A stretch of 64,000 nt of DNA from Pedobacter sp. (lineage in GTDB: Bacteria; Bacteroidota; Bacteroidia; Sphingobacteriales; Sphingobacteriaceae), in assembly GCA_031119475.1 (NCBI GenBank), contig JAVHXV010000001.1, positions 310,001 to 374,000 of the forward strand, read 5' to 3'. The position numbers and the translations under genes were made by a program. Below are positions 16,159 through 24,874 of this stretch, one piece after another; positions within the stretch are counted from its first letter, which is position 1, and each line of letters opens with the position of its first letter. The notes under the pieces are model-generated. The model was not told the origin of the DNA. It did not search any database and worked only from the letters and a program-made list of their open reading frames with translations.

Positions 16159-16794
16159 TTATTTGTTTTTTCGATCGCTGAGCTTAAGTGGATCATCGCC
16201 CTGGTTCGCTTTTGCTTTTTTGAAAGCCGAATCGATTTTTAGCGTGTGCTGATAGTGATGGTTCAAGGTAGGCAATAGTGTTGAGGCAAATTTGGCAACT
16301 GCCACATCATCAGAACGGCTTGCCATCGAAAACAATTGGATGGCATTTTTGTGCTCAGTTACCATCAATTGGATATAATATTCATCACGTCCTTCATCTT
16401 TGAACGTGTCCATTTTTGAAATCAGGTCAACTTTCGAGTTGGGTAAGGTTGCAGGTAATATGTACCCATTTGTGGCCGCCAAAGCTTTAAGCTGTACATT
16501 CGCCGCACCATGGTCTTTTACCATCATCTCTGCAAAGGTTTTGATGGCAGGATCTTTTGTGTGCTGCAAGATCTGGTTACTGCTTTCTACTTCAACCATC
16601 CCGCCATAAGCGGCCTGTTGGAAGAAAGAAACGGTTGAAGTATCCAAAGGCTTTGCCGCTGCGGTTTTAGTAAGTAGGGTATCTTTTTTTGACTGGCTGC
16701 TGTCTGCATTTTCTGGCGATTGTTTTTCGCTCTGCTGGCAGGCGCTTAAAATAGCCAATCCAAAAACAAGAAGATGACGGAAATGCTTATCCAT
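16159..16794 (-). CDS. DUF4142 lipoprotein
   Basis: The 211-residue protein has a lipoprotein signal (LLVFGLAILSACQQS, Cys near residue 19), a polar linker, then the four-helix DUF4142 domain from about residue 55: FFQQAAYGGMVEVESSNQIL, FAEMMVKDHGAAN, then TEHKNAIQLF and HHYQHTL. DUF4142 is a ferritin-like helical bundle in the periplasm or outer membrane, of unknown function, and is often found with stress genes in Bacteroidota. It is divergent from the gene at 16962. Confidence 0.88.
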   Translation of the reverse strand: MDKHFRHLLVFGLAILSACQQSEKQSPENADSSQSKKDTLLTKTAAAKPLDTSTVSFFQQAAYGGMVEVESSNQILQHTKDPAIKTFAEMMVKDHGAANVQLKALAATNGYILPATLPNSKVDLISKMDTFKDEGRDEYYIQLMVTEHKNAIQLFSMASRSDDVAVAKFASTLLPTLNHHYQHTLKIDSAFKKAKANQGDDPLKLSDRKNK

Positions 16795-16961
16795 AGGTCT
16801 GAATTTGCTTTGTTAACAACTATGTTGCATTTATGTTTCAAGATTTTTTTGTAAAATTCGGACTGTAAACCAAATTGATTTATTTGCAGGAAAGCAAAAC
16901 AATTGAAAAAAATCTTGGTTATCACTTTCAATTGTTTATGAATAAAAATTAGATAGGCGTA

Positions 16962-17207
16962 ATGGTAAAAATTGATTATTTGTGTGAAATATTTGAAAAT
17001 CAACTTCCTTTACTTTATACCTTGCTACAGGGAGAGGTAAGTGATATTTTCTATATCTGCGTAGGAAACCAATTGGTAGGCACGATCAACAGGGTTACTG
17101 ATGGATGGGAACAGATTGGCGGAAGGAAATTGTCGGAAGAATTTATTGAAGATATCGGCAGTTTTATTGAACGTCAATTACCTGTACCTAGTTATGCCAG
17201 CAATTAA
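16962..17207 (+). CDS. hypothetical protein, 81 aa
   Basis: ATG 16962 opens an 81-residue acidic protein with alternating strands and helices (IDYLCEIFENQLPLLYTLLQ, then VGTINRVTDGWEQIGG). There is no signal or membrane segment. It overlaps the pyrophosphatase start by 14 bases in another frame, which suggests translational coupling. No family is recognised. Confidence 0.6.
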   Translation: MVKIDYLCEIFENQLPLLYTLLQGEVSDIFYICVGNQLVGTINRVTDGWEQIGGRKLSEEFIEDIGSFIERQLPVPSYASN

Positions 17208-17994
17208 TGTCATTATTGAAACCCCAAAAGGAAGCGCCCAAAAATTTAATCTTGATCTTAAAACAGGATATTTTAAGCTGAAGAAGATCATGCCGACAGG
17301 GCTGGTGTTTCCCTATGATTTTGGATTCATAGAGGGAACAGTGGGCGAAGACGGGGATCCACTCGATGTAATCGTGATTTCGGAGTTTGAGACCTTTCCT
17401 GGATGTTCGATTGAGTGCCGGATTATTGGAGCAATCAAGGCCAAACAACGAGAACGGGATGGTGATGAAATGCGCAATGACAGGTACATCGGAATCCCAA
17501 TTGTTTCCAGACAGTACGAAGCCATAAAAGACCTCAAAGACTTTCCAAAGAAAATTTTAGGTGAGCTGGAAGCTTTTTTTGCCAATTATAATGCGCAAGC
17601 TGGGAAACGTTTTAGTCCGCTGGAGCGGATCAACGCCAAAAAAGCTTCAGCCATGCTCAGAAAGGCTAAAAAAGAGCGTACGGCAGAAACCAAGCTCATC
17701 CAACTCTTTTTGCCAATGTTTGATCCAGAGGGAAAGCCATTCCCTAAAACAAGGTTTGATGCGGTAATACAAAAACTGACTGGGAAGTTCAATGGGTTGT
17801 CGGTTTATGAAAATATGCCAGTAATTGGGCTGTGGAAAGATGATTCCAACCTTGAAAAGGACAAGCTGATCATCTTCGAGGTGATGAGCGACGTGCTCGA
17901 AACCGACTTCTGGGAGAAATATAGGGCCGATCTTCAAAAACAATTCAAACAAGAAAGCATCCTTGTGCGTTGCCTACACATGAATATGATTTAA
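17194..17994 (+). CDS. inorganic pyrophosphatase (class I) with extra C-terminal domain
   Basis: The start at ATG 17194 gives MPAINVIIETPKGS, the family N-terminus; a longer frame upstream lacks similarity. Residues 1-165 are a class I Ppase with Lys/Glu ligands in NLDLKTGYFKLKKIMP, FPYDFGFI and the Mg-binding DGDPLDVIV, and the second acidic loop DGDEMRNDRYIGIP. Normal bacterial enzymes end near here at about 175-200 residues. Residues about 172-266 (LIQLFLPMFDPEGKPFP to SILVRCLHM) add a separate domain resembling a small stand-alone hypothetical family. The fusion is discussed under findings. Confidence 0.85.
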   Translation: MPAINVIIETPKGSAQKFNLDLKTGYFKLKKIMPTGLVFPYDFGFIEGTVGEDGDPLDVIVISEFETFPGCSIECRIIGAIKAKQRERDGDEMRNDRYIGIPIVSRQYEAIKDLKDFPKKILGELEAFFANYNAQAGKRFSPLERINAKKASAMLRKAKKERTAETKLIQLFLPMFDPEGKPFPKTRFDAVIQKLTGKFNGLSVYENMPVIGLWKDDSNLEKDKLIIFEVMSDVLETDFWEKYRADLQKQFKQESILVRCLHMNMI

Positions 17995-17999
17995 TCGAC

Positions 18000-18233
18000 A
18001 TGGAAAAACTAATCAACCAATTGCAGCAGGCCTATCCTCATGAAATTAAAGAAATCAAGGTAGCAGGCCCGGCAGAAATCAACATTTACCTCAATGATGG
18101 CGCAGTTGCCGAAAAATTTTCCCAGGAACTGCAGGATCATTTAGTATCCACGATTGATGAACTTACCATCATCAAAATCAATGTGTATGATTCAGCTGGG
18201 ACTTTGCGCGATAGTTTTGCCAGCAATCAGTAG
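18000..18233 (+). CDS. hypothetical protein, 77 aa
   Basis: ATG 18000 lies five bases after the pyrophosphatase stop, so the gene is probably in the same operon. The 77-residue protein has alternating helices and strands (MEKLINQLQQAYPHEIKEIK, INIYLNDG, LTIIKINVYDSAG) without a membrane segment. No family is recognised. The stop TAG is the start of heptamer/octamer array E9. Confidence 0.6.
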   Translation: MEKLINQLQQAYPHEIKEIKVAGPAEINIYLNDGAVAEKFSQELQDHLVSTIDELTIIKINVYDSAGTLRDSFASNQ

Positions 18234-18381
18234 TCGGAAAGTCGGGAAGTCGTGAAGTCGGAAGATTAAGTCCAAGAGTCCAGAAGTCCAAGAGTCCATT
18301 TTATGTGCATAAGCTATGAACTACCAACTGCGAACTGTCAAACTACACTTTAAACTACAAACTAACAACTCCCAACTATCA
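18231..18381. repeat. heptamer/octamer composite element E9
   Basis: The left arm has 8-bp AGTCGGAA/AGTCGTGA units and AGTCCAAG units (18231-18299). The right arm has AACTACC/AACTGCG/AACTGTC units (18320-18381). It lies at a convergent junction and both stops lie in the arms. Confidence 0.8.
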
Positions 18382-19152
18382 AGCGGCTGTTGCCGATTTT
18401 ACGTCCATTAAAATGGTTTCTAATAGTTTCAGTTTGGTGTCCTGAAAGCCATGGGCATCTACCCAAACATTGATGCTGATCTTATAACCATCAAGTTCCA
18501 TTGCCGAAACCCCGATCCGCCGTGCGGGCTCTGCCAATATATTTTCGCATTTATCGATAGCAGCATTGATTGCAGCTTTGATCTGTTCATAATCAGCCTC
18601 GGGCTTTACCTTGATTTCTAAATCCAACCGCCTTTTTCCTTCCCTGCTGATGTTGATGATGACCTCATTGGAAAGTTTACTGTTGGGTACAATGACGGCC
18701 CGGTTGTCAAAAGTGGTAATGTAGGTGTAAAAAATCTGGATGGAGGTGACCGTGCCTTCGAGATTTTGGGTGATGATGTTGTCGCCCACGACAAAGGGCT
18801 TAACTAAAATGATAATAATGCCACTTGCAAAGTTCTGTAAGGTGCCTGAGAGCGCGAGTCCTGCCGCAACACCAAATGCAGCTACAAGAGCTGTAAACAC
18901 CGTCATTTCAATTCCCAAAATGGAGAGCACTGCTAAAATCAGCACTGTTCTCAGCGCTACACCGATTAAGCTCAATAGGAAAGGTTTAGCGGTCGGATCG
19001 ATGTCACGGATGTGCATGCGGTTGTGCACCCATTTCAAAATAACTTTGATCACCCAAAGCCCTGCGAGCAGGACAAGGATGCCCAATATTAGCTTGGGGC
19101 CATAAAAAATAATTGCATCATAAGCCTTGCTGTAGAATTTTTCTAAGTTCAT
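18379..19152 (-). CDS. small-conductance mechanosensitive channel, MscS family
   Basis: The 257-residue protein has three N-terminal transmembrane helices; the third is the glycine/alanine pore helix FTALVAAFGVAAGLALSGTL. Next come the MscS beta domain (VKPFVVGDNI, GTVTSIQIFYT, VPNSKLSNEVIIN) and the C-terminal alpha/beta domain. The length is typical for the minimal MscS type (Escherichia coli about 286). It opens under membrane tension to release solutes after osmotic downshock. The last codons and stop (TGA) fall in array E9. Confidence 0.92.
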   Translation of the reverse strand: MNLEKFYSKAYDAIIFYGPKLILGILVLLAGLWVIKVILKWVHNRMHIRDIDPTAKPFLLSLIGVALRTVLILAVLSILGIEMTVFTALVAAFGVAAGLALSGTLQNFASGIIIILVKPFVVGDNIITQNLEGTVTSIQIFYTYITTFDNRAVIVPNSKLSNEVIINISREGKRRLDLEIKVKPEADYEQIKAAINAAIDKCENILAEPARRIGVSAMELDGYKISINVWVDAHGFQDTKLKLLETILMDVKSATAA

Positions 19153-19306
19153 GCAGCGTTAACAATCGGATTGGAATTTCGGTTTTAGCTATTTTCAGCA
19201 TCATAAGCGACTTTTTTCATTTTCCTAAAACTTTTTGGGACAGAAACCATTTAGTATATGGTTGTTATTCAACATTGAACAAATTTTTAACCCAAAAATA
19301 ATTCAC

Positions 19307-19486
19307 ATGAAATTCAAATTCTTAATTGTCCTTGCAATTGCCGGTATGGCTGCTGTAGGGTGTAGCTCAAGTAAAAGTGGTAATGGTACAATGGACTCTT
19401 CTGCAGTAGATAGTGCTAGCGTTGATTCAACTAAAATGATGAACGATACCACCAAAGCGGTGCCTGATACGACCAGGAAACAATAA
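19307..19486 (+). CDS. small lipoprotein, 59 aa
   Basis: ATG 19307 begins MKFKFLIVLAIAGMAAVGCSSS. The lipobox AAVGC puts the lipidated Cys at residue 19. The mature part is about 40 residues, Ser/Thr/Asp rich (DSSAVDSASVDST) and likely disordered. Such short Ser/Thr/Asp-rich lipoproteins are frequent in this family of bacteria. A terminator follows. Confidence 0.75.
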   Translation: MKFKFLIVLAIAGMAAVGCSSSKSGNGTMDSSAVDSASVDSTKMMNDTTKAVPDTTRKQ

Positions 19487-19514
19487 TTCGATAAAATAAT
19501 TAATTAATTCAGAA

Positions 19515-19547
19515 AACAACTGCGAAGAAATTTGCGGTTGTTTTTTT
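19515..19547 (+). terminator. rho-independent terminator
   Basis: AACAACTGC pairs with GCGGTTGTT (one T-G pair) around a 10-base loop, followed by a T run. It ends the small lipoprotein transcript. Confidence 0.8.
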
Positions 19548-19548
19548 G

Positions 19549-19633
19549 TGTCAGGTATCAGGTAGCAAGCAACAAGTATCAAGTATCAAGTATCAAGATA
19601 AACTACTAACTACGAACTACCAACTATAAACTA
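19549..19633. repeat. heptamer composite element E10
   Basis: Left arm GTATCAG/GTAGCAA/GTATCAA units joined directly to right arm AACTACT/AACTACG/AACTACC/AACTATA units, with no core. It lies at a convergent junction; the MerR stop is in the right arm. Confidence 0.85.
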
Positions 19634-19966
19634 AATCTCCTCGTTCAACTTTAAAAGAAAACTTTTTAAACGTTCAAGTGAGTCGATTACCTTTTGGTTT
19701 TCTTTCACTTCGCCATTGTTGTGCTTTAAATGATCTTTGGCGCCTTTGAGCGTAAATCCCTTATCATCGACCAGGTGAAAAATGATCTTTAGGTTTTCGA
19801 TATCCTCTGGCGTAAAGAGCCGATTGCCCTTTTTGTTTTTTTTGGGCTGCAATACATCAAATTCCTTTTCATAGAACCTGATCTGTGAGGCATTTACGCC
19901 AAACATTTCGGTCACTTCGCCCATCGTGTAGTACATTTTATTGATTTCTCTTTCTTTGTAAGGCAT
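19631..19966 (-). CDS. MerR-family transcriptional regulator
   Basis: The 111-residue protein has one MerR DNA-binding domain: YYTMGEVTEMFGVNASQIRFY (helix-turn-helix), EKEFDVLQPKKNKKGNRLF (wing), and TPEDIENLKIIFHLV, then a short coiled-coil helix. There is no C-terminal effector domain or cysteine pair, so it is a minimal MerR, probably regulating by dimerisation. The gene is divergent from alaS, 114 bases away. Confidence 0.9.
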   Translation of the reverse strand: MPYKEREINKMYYTMGEVTEMFGVNASQIRFYEKEFDVLQPKKNKKGNRLFTPEDIENLKIIFHLVDDKGFTLKGAKDHLKHNNGEVKENQKVIDSLERLKSFLLKLNEEI

Positions 19967-20053
19967 GTTGTGAACTGATTATGAATTATTTGCAGGTTTT
20001 ACTTGAAGTGTTCAAATGTAAAGGGATTTTAGTAGAATACCGCAATAAAATTT

Positions 20054-20061
20054 TAATTTTG
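20054..20061 (+). promoter_or_regulatory. alaS -7 box
   Basis: TAATTTTG matches TAnnTTTG, 19 bases before the alaS start codon. No clear -33 TTG is present. Confidence 0.5.
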
Positions 20062-20080
20062 TGGCAAATCTTCTACTCAA

Positions 20081-22711
20081 ATGACAGCCAAAGAAATCAG
20101 ACAGACCTTTTTAGATTTTTTCAAAAGTAAACAGCATCAATTGGTACCTTCAGCTCCGATTGTGGTGAAGAATGACCCTACGCTCATGTTTACCAATGCG
20201 GGAATGAACCAGTTTAAGGAACTGTTTTTGGGAGAAGCTGCCATCAAGTTTCCACGGGTGGCCGATACCCAACGCTGCCTTCGGGTGTCTGGAAAGCACA
20301 ACGATCTCGAAGAGGTAGGAATTGATACCTATCACCACACCATGTTCGAAATGTTGGGCAATTGGAGCTTTGGCGATTATTTCAAAAAAGAGGCTATCGC
20401 TTGGAGCTGGGAATTGCTGACCGAGGTTTATCAGATACCAAAAGAGCAATTGTATGTCTCTATCTTTGAAGGCGATGAGAAAGAAGGATTGCCAAGAGAT
20501 GAGGAAGCTTACGAACTTTGGAAACAGTTTGTGCCCGAAGATCGCATCATTTTGGGCAATAAGAAAGACAATTTTTGGGAAATGGGAGATACCGGGCCCT
20601 GCGGACCTTGTTCTGAAATCCATGTAGATTGCAGACCGGCCAGTGAGCGCGAGGCGATCAACGGGAAAAGCCTGGTCAATGCCGATCACCCACAGGTAAT
20701 CGAAATCTGGAACAACGTTTTTATGCAGTTCAATCGTCTAAAGGATGGATCGCTGAAACCATTGCCAGCTAAACATGTGGATACCGGAATGGGTTTTGAA
20801 CGCCTGGTTAGGGTATTGCAGGGAAAATCTTCCAATTACGATACCGATGTATTCCAGCCGCTCATCCAGTTCATTGCCGAAAAATCGGGCACAGTCTATG
20901 GGCATGAGGAAAAAACCGATATTGCCATGCGGGTAATGGCCGATCACATTAGGGCGATTTCTTTTGTGATTGCTGATGGACAATTGCCGTCCAATAATAA
21001 AGCAGGTTATGTTATTCGCCGTATTTTACGTCGCGCAGTGCGCTATGCCTATACCTTCCTGAACCTCAAGGAGCCTTTTCTCCATCTATTGGTCCCTGTA
21101 TTGGCCGATCAGTTCAAAGGTGTTTTTGATGAGCTTTACCTGCAGAAAGATTTCGTACAGAAAGTAGTGCTAGAAGAGGAAGTCTCATTTTTGAGAACCT
21201 TAGAACAAGGGATAAATTATTTTAATAAGCAAATTTTGGCAAGCCAGGTTTGGGCAGACCGTAAAGTTGTTGAAGGCAATGCTGCTTTTCTTTTGCAGGA
21301 TACCTATGGATTTCCAATTGACCTGACCACTTTGATGGCCAAGGAAAAAGGGGGGGAAGTAGATATGTTAGGTTTTGGCAAAGCATTGGATGAACAAAAA
21401 AATCGCTCTCGTGCAGCAACTGCAGTAGATACTGGCGATTGGATTGTGGTGAATGAAGGCAATGAAACAGAATTTGTAGGTTATGATGATCCTGAAATAG
21501 AGACATCGATCCTGAAATACAGGAAAGTAAGCGCCAAAGGGAAAGAACAATATCAGATTGTGCTTAGCCAAACCCCATTTTATGCAGAAAGTGGCGGACA
21601 GGTCGGTGATACTGGCCGTTTAGAAGATCACAGCAGACAATTTTGGGTACAAATTACAGATACCAAGAAAGAAAATGGGATAATTGTTCATTATGCAGAT
21701 GAATTGCCGGCAGATGTAGAAGGCAAGTTTTGGGCGGTGATCGATGAAGAGAAAAGAGAATTGATTGCGGATAACCATTCTGCTACCCATTTGCTCCACG
21801 CAGCGCTCAAAAAAATATTGGGTACACATGTAAACCAAAAGGGAAGCTTGGTGAATGCAGATTATCTCCGCTTTGATTTCTCGCATTTTGCGAAAATTAC
21901 CGATGAAGACCTTACCAAGATCGAGCACATCGTAAACCAAAAGATTAGGGCAAATATTAAACTGAAGGAACAGCGCAATGTGCCTTATGACGAGGCCATA
22001 AATTCTGGTGTGACCGCATTATTTGGTGAGAAGTATGGCGATAAAGTAAGGGTGATTACATTTGACGACCATTTTTCAAAAGAGCTCTGTGGCGGAACGC
22101 ATGTGATGGCGACTGGCCAAATCGGATATTTTAAGATCATTTCTGAAAGTGCGGTAGCCGCAGGAGTACGCCGTATTGAAGCTATCACTGCAGCAAAGGC
22201 AGAACAATATATTGTAAATCAGTCAAATGAATTCAATAAATTGAAGTCTTTGTTGAAAGGAAATCAGCAGCTTAGTGCCGCTGTTCAGGCTTTGTTAGAT
22301 GAAAATTCCCGCCTCAAAAAAGAAGTGGAAAAGAACATTTTGGCGAAAGCTGGAGATATGAAACAGACCATCGCTGGTCAGGCCCAGGAAGTTAACGGCA
22401 TTAATTTCATTGCCGCACATGTAGACCTGCCGAATGCAGAAGCTGTAAAAAATCTGGCCTATGAAGTGAAGGCCATTGTGTCCCATCTTTATTTGGTGCT
22501 GACCACATTAATCGACAATAAACCAGGCATAACCGTAATGATTGCTGAAGACATTGTTTCGGATACCTTAAATGCGGCAAAGATTGTGAGGGAATTAGGA
22601 AAAGAAATCCAAGGTGGTGGCGGCGGTCAGGCATTCTATGCAACTGCTGGTGGTAAAAACCCTGATGGCCTAGCGATTGTACTGGAGAAGGCGAAGGATT
22701 ATTTGAGTTAA
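20081..22711 (+). CDS. alaS: alanine--tRNA ligase
   Basis: The 876-residue length equals known bacterial AlaRS. The class II catalytic core is near the start (FTNAGMNQFKELFLG, then the motif-2 region RCLRVSGKHNDLEEVG). The tRNA-recognition domain follows, then the editing domain with the zinc ligands N-H-S-A-T-H-L-L-H near residue 565 and CGGTH near residue 670. The C-Ala dimerisation/DHHA1 domain ends with GGGGGQAFYATAGG. It charges tRNA-Ala and hydrolyses mischarged Ser/Gly. The stop lies inside heptamer array E11. Confidence 0.98.
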   Translation: MTAKEIRQTFLDFFKSKQHQLVPSAPIVVKNDPTLMFTNAGMNQFKELFLGEAAIKFPRVADTQRCLRVSGKHNDLEEVGIDTYHHTMFEMLGNWSFGDYFKKEAIAWSWELLTEVYQIPKEQLYVSIFEGDEKEGLPRDEEAYELWKQFVPEDRIILGNKKDNFWEMGDTGPCGPCSEIHVDCRPASEREAINGKSLVNADHPQVIEIWNNVFMQFNRLKDGSLKPLPAKHVDTGMGFERLVRVLQGKSSNYDTDVFQPLIQFIAEKSGTVYGHEEKTDIAMRVMADHIRAISFVIADGQLPSNNKAGYVIRRILRRAVRYAYTFLNLKEPFLHLLVPVLADQFKGVFDELYLQKDFVQKVVLEEEVSFLRTLEQGINYFNKQILASQVWADRKVVEGNAAFLLQDTYGFPIDLTTLMAKEKGGEVDMLGFGKALDEQKNRSRAATAVDTGDWIVVNEGNETEFVGYDDPEIETSILKYRKVSAKGKEQYQIVLSQTPFYAESGGQVGDTGRLEDHSRQFWVQITDTKKENGIIVHYADELPADVEGKFWAVIDEEKRELIADNHSATHLLHAALKKILGTHVNQKGSLVNADYLRFDFSHFAKITDEDLTKIEHIVNQKIRANIKLKEQRNVPYDEAINSGVTALFGEKYGDKVRVITFDDHFSKELCGGTHVMATGQIGYFKIISESAVAAGVRRIEAITAAKAEQYIVNQSNEFNKLKSLLKGNQQLSAAVQALLDENSRLKKEVEKNILAKAGDMKQTIAGQAQEVNGINFIAAHVDLPNAEAVKNLAYEVKAIVSHLYLVLTTLIDNKPGITVMIAEDIVSDTLNAAKIVRELGKEIQGGGGGQAFYATAGGKNPDGLAIVLEKAKDYLS

Positions 22712-22918
22712 AAGTTAAAGGTTAAAAGTTCAAGGTTAAAGGTTAAAGGTTAAAAGGTAAAAGTTGCAGGTTTTGCGTAAAAGGATTGCTTCTAAACAAA
22801 GCATTCAACCTCACCGTATACTAACGTTTCAACTTTCCAACTTTCAACCCACAACTTTCAACCTAAAACCTACAACTTACAACCTACAACTTACAACCCA
22901 CAACCTAAGACCTGCCTA
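22709..22918. repeat. heptamer composite element E11
   Basis: Left arm AAAAGTT/AAAGGTT units (22709-22765), core with TTTGCGTAAAAGGATT at 22772-22787, right arm AACTTTC/ACAACTT/ACAACCT units (22825-22918). The arms are mutually complementary in type. The core recurs at 29171-29186. Confidence 0.9.
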
Positions 22919-23272
22919 GTGTCTTCCCCGCCCGTGGCCTTTCCCGAATTTATGCCCATTGTAATTTACATGTTTTACGCTATAACTGCGATAGACGGGA
23001 CGGCGATAGCTGGTATGATAAACTCTTGAAGGTGAGTAGGAGCGATAGCTCACATATCTTTTCGGCTGATAAACCACTACTGGCCTATGGTAAACTACAG
23101 GTCTGGTATATACGACCCTTCTTGCCGGTGCATAAGCATAATAAGAATCATAATAAGCAGGTACATAGTGTGGTCTGCTGCCGATGTTGATGCTTACGCT
23201 CAATTGGGCTTTAGCAGGTTGATAACTGACGGATGCGATGGCAACTAGGGCCAAAAGAATTAACTTTTTCAT
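22916..23272 (-). CDS. secreted Tyr/Arg/His-rich protein, 118 aa
   Basis: A signal peptide (MKKLILLALVAIASVSYQPAKA) is followed by a short segment SVSINIGSRPHYVPAYY and then a low-complexity region with many Y, R, H, V and S (VVYHRPVVVYQPKRY), ending GKGHGRGRH. It resembles small secreted basic proteins of Bacteroidota with YXP-type repeats; no enzymatic motif is seen. It could bind envelope polysaccharide or nucleic acid. The TAG is in the last unit of array E11. Confidence 0.7.
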   Translation of the reverse strand: MKKLILLALVAIASVSYQPAKAQLSVSINIGSRPHYVPAYYDSYYAYAPARRVVYTRPVVYHRPVVVYQPKRYVSYRSYSPSRVYHTSYRRPVYRSYSVKHVNYNGHKFGKGHGRGRH

Positions 23273-23364
23273 AATTTTTCATTTTAGTGTATATCAAGTA
23301 AAACCAATACTGTGCCATAACATGATTATTACCGCTTCTGCAACAGAATTGTTGGATAAATCCC

Positions 23365-23372
23365 TATCTTTG
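23365..23372 (+). promoter_or_regulatory. gatB -7 box
   Basis: TATCTTTG is a perfect TAnnTTTG box 38 bases before the gatB start codon. The -33 element is not clear. Confidence 0.5.
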
Positions 23373-23410
23373 GTTACCTATAATGCCATTAGCATAGTTA
23401 TTGCCCATTA

Positions 23411-24874
23411 ATGAGTACACCATCACCTACTGAGATTACAGCCTATGAACTGGTTTCTGGTTTGGAAATCCATGTCCAGTTAAATACGAAATCGAAGATC
23501 TTTTCTGGAGACAGTGCTTCTTTTGGTGCATCGCCAAATGCGCACATATCAACAGTTTCACTTGCGCTTCCAGGTGCCTTGCCAAAATTGAACAAGGAAG
23601 TGATTGAAAAAGCGGTTCGGATTGGCTTAGCGCTAAATTGTGAAATCAACCAGCATAACTTTTTCGATCGTAAGAATTATTTTTATGCAGACCTTCCGAA
23701 AGGATATCAGATTACACAGGACAACAGTCCAATCTGTAAAAACGGTTTTGTCATAGTAACCTTGGCAAATGGCCAGGAAAGGAGAATTGGTATTAACCGG
23801 ATCCATTTGGAAGAAGATGCCGGAAAAAGCATGCACGACCAGGATGCACATTATTCTTTTGTAGACCTGAACCGTGCTGGCGTTCCGCTGATCGAGATTG
23901 TGACCGAGCCAGATATCCGCAGTGCAGAAGAAGCATCGGTTTTGCTCAATGAAATCAGAAAATTGGTCCGTTTTCTGGATGTGAGCGATGGGAACATGGA
24001 AGAAGGCTCCTTGCGCTGCGATGCAAACATTTCGATTCGTCCAGCAGGATCTTCGGACTATGGCACACGATGTGAAGTAAAAAATCTAAATTCTATGAAA
24101 CATGTACGTCGTGCCATCGAATTTGAATTTGATCGCCAGATTGGGATCATCGAAAAAGGCAGTGAAATTATACAGAGTACCCTGAACTTCGATGCAGAAA
24201 AGGGAACTACATCGCCTATGCGTACCAAAGAAGAGGCCAACGATTATCGGTATTTTCCGGATCCCGATCTTCCGCCCATCTACATCGATGATCATTGGTT
24301 GGCACAGATCAGATCTGCAATGCCCAAATTGCCGAATGTTATTGCCCAGGAACTCATGGCGGACTTCGCAATCAGCGCCGCTGAAGCCAGCCTTTTGGCA
24401 GAAGACCCAACATTATTGCATTACTTGGGATCGGCTAAAACTATGATAGATAGGCCGAAAAGTTTAATCAACTGGCTAATTGGGCCAATACGTGCCTTAT
24501 TGAGCGATAAAGCAATTGGCATTGATCAATTTTTCGTGGCCCCATTCAAAATGGCCGAAATCATCAACCTGGTCGACAAGAAAAAAATAAGCCAAAATAA
24601 TGCGCTGCAAACCTTAATTCCTGCCCTCGAAAATGAACCGGAACGCGATGTGCTAGAATTGGCAAACCAATTGGACCTATTGATCGTAGCTGATCAGCAG
24701 GCCTTTGAAGAACAGATCAATGCAGTGCTCCAAAAATACGAACCACAAGTGCAGGCCTACAAGGCAGGAAAGAAAGGCGTTTTGGGACTGTTTGTGGGCG
24801 AAGTAATGAAGTTGGTGCAGGGAAAGGCGGATGCCAAAAAAATAAGTGATCAAATTATCGAAAAACTAAAATGA
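23411..24874 (+). CDS. gatB: aspartyl/glutamyl-tRNA amidotransferase subunit B
   Basis: The 487-residue length and motifs match GatB: GLEIHVQLNTKSKIFSG near residue 19, the kinase-type core LPGALPKLN, NRAGVPLIEIVTEPD, SLRCDANISIRP, and YRYFPDPDLPP near residue 280. The C-terminal tail domain is YqeY-like (VGEVMKLVQGKADAKKI). It phosphorylates and amidates Glu/Asp on misacylated tRNA as part of GatCAB. gatA and gatC are not adjacent. Its TGA overlaps the ATG of the next gene (ATGA), so the two are coupled. Confidence 0.97.
   Translation: MSTPSPTEITAYELVSGLEIHVQLNTKSKIFSGDSASFGASPNAHISTVSLALPGALPKLNKEVIEKAVRIGLALNCEINQHNFFDRKNYFYADLPKGYQITQDNSPICKNGFVIVTLANGQERRIGINRIHLEEDAGKSMHDQDAHYSFVDLNRAGVPLIEIVTEPDIRSAEEASVLLNEIRKLVRFLDVSDGNMEEGSLRCDANISIRPAGSSDYGTRCEVKNLNSMKHVRRAIEFEFDRQIGIIEKGSEIIQSTLNFDAEKGTTSPMRTKEEANDYRYFPDPDLPPIYIDDHWLAQIRSAMPKLPNVIAQELMADFAISAAEASLLAEDPTLLHYLGSAKTMIDRPKSLINWLIGPIRALLSDKAIGIDQFFVAPFKMAEIINLVDKKKISQNNALQTLIPALENEPERDVLELANQLDLLIVADQQAFEEQINAVLQKYEPQVQAYKAGKKGVLGLFVGEVMKLVQGKADAKKISDQIIEKLK

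Noticed and set aside
17101..17193. Longer N-terminus of the pyrophosphatase
   Set aside because: The 31 extra codons are out of keeping with the family start and overlap the 81-aa gene in another frame.
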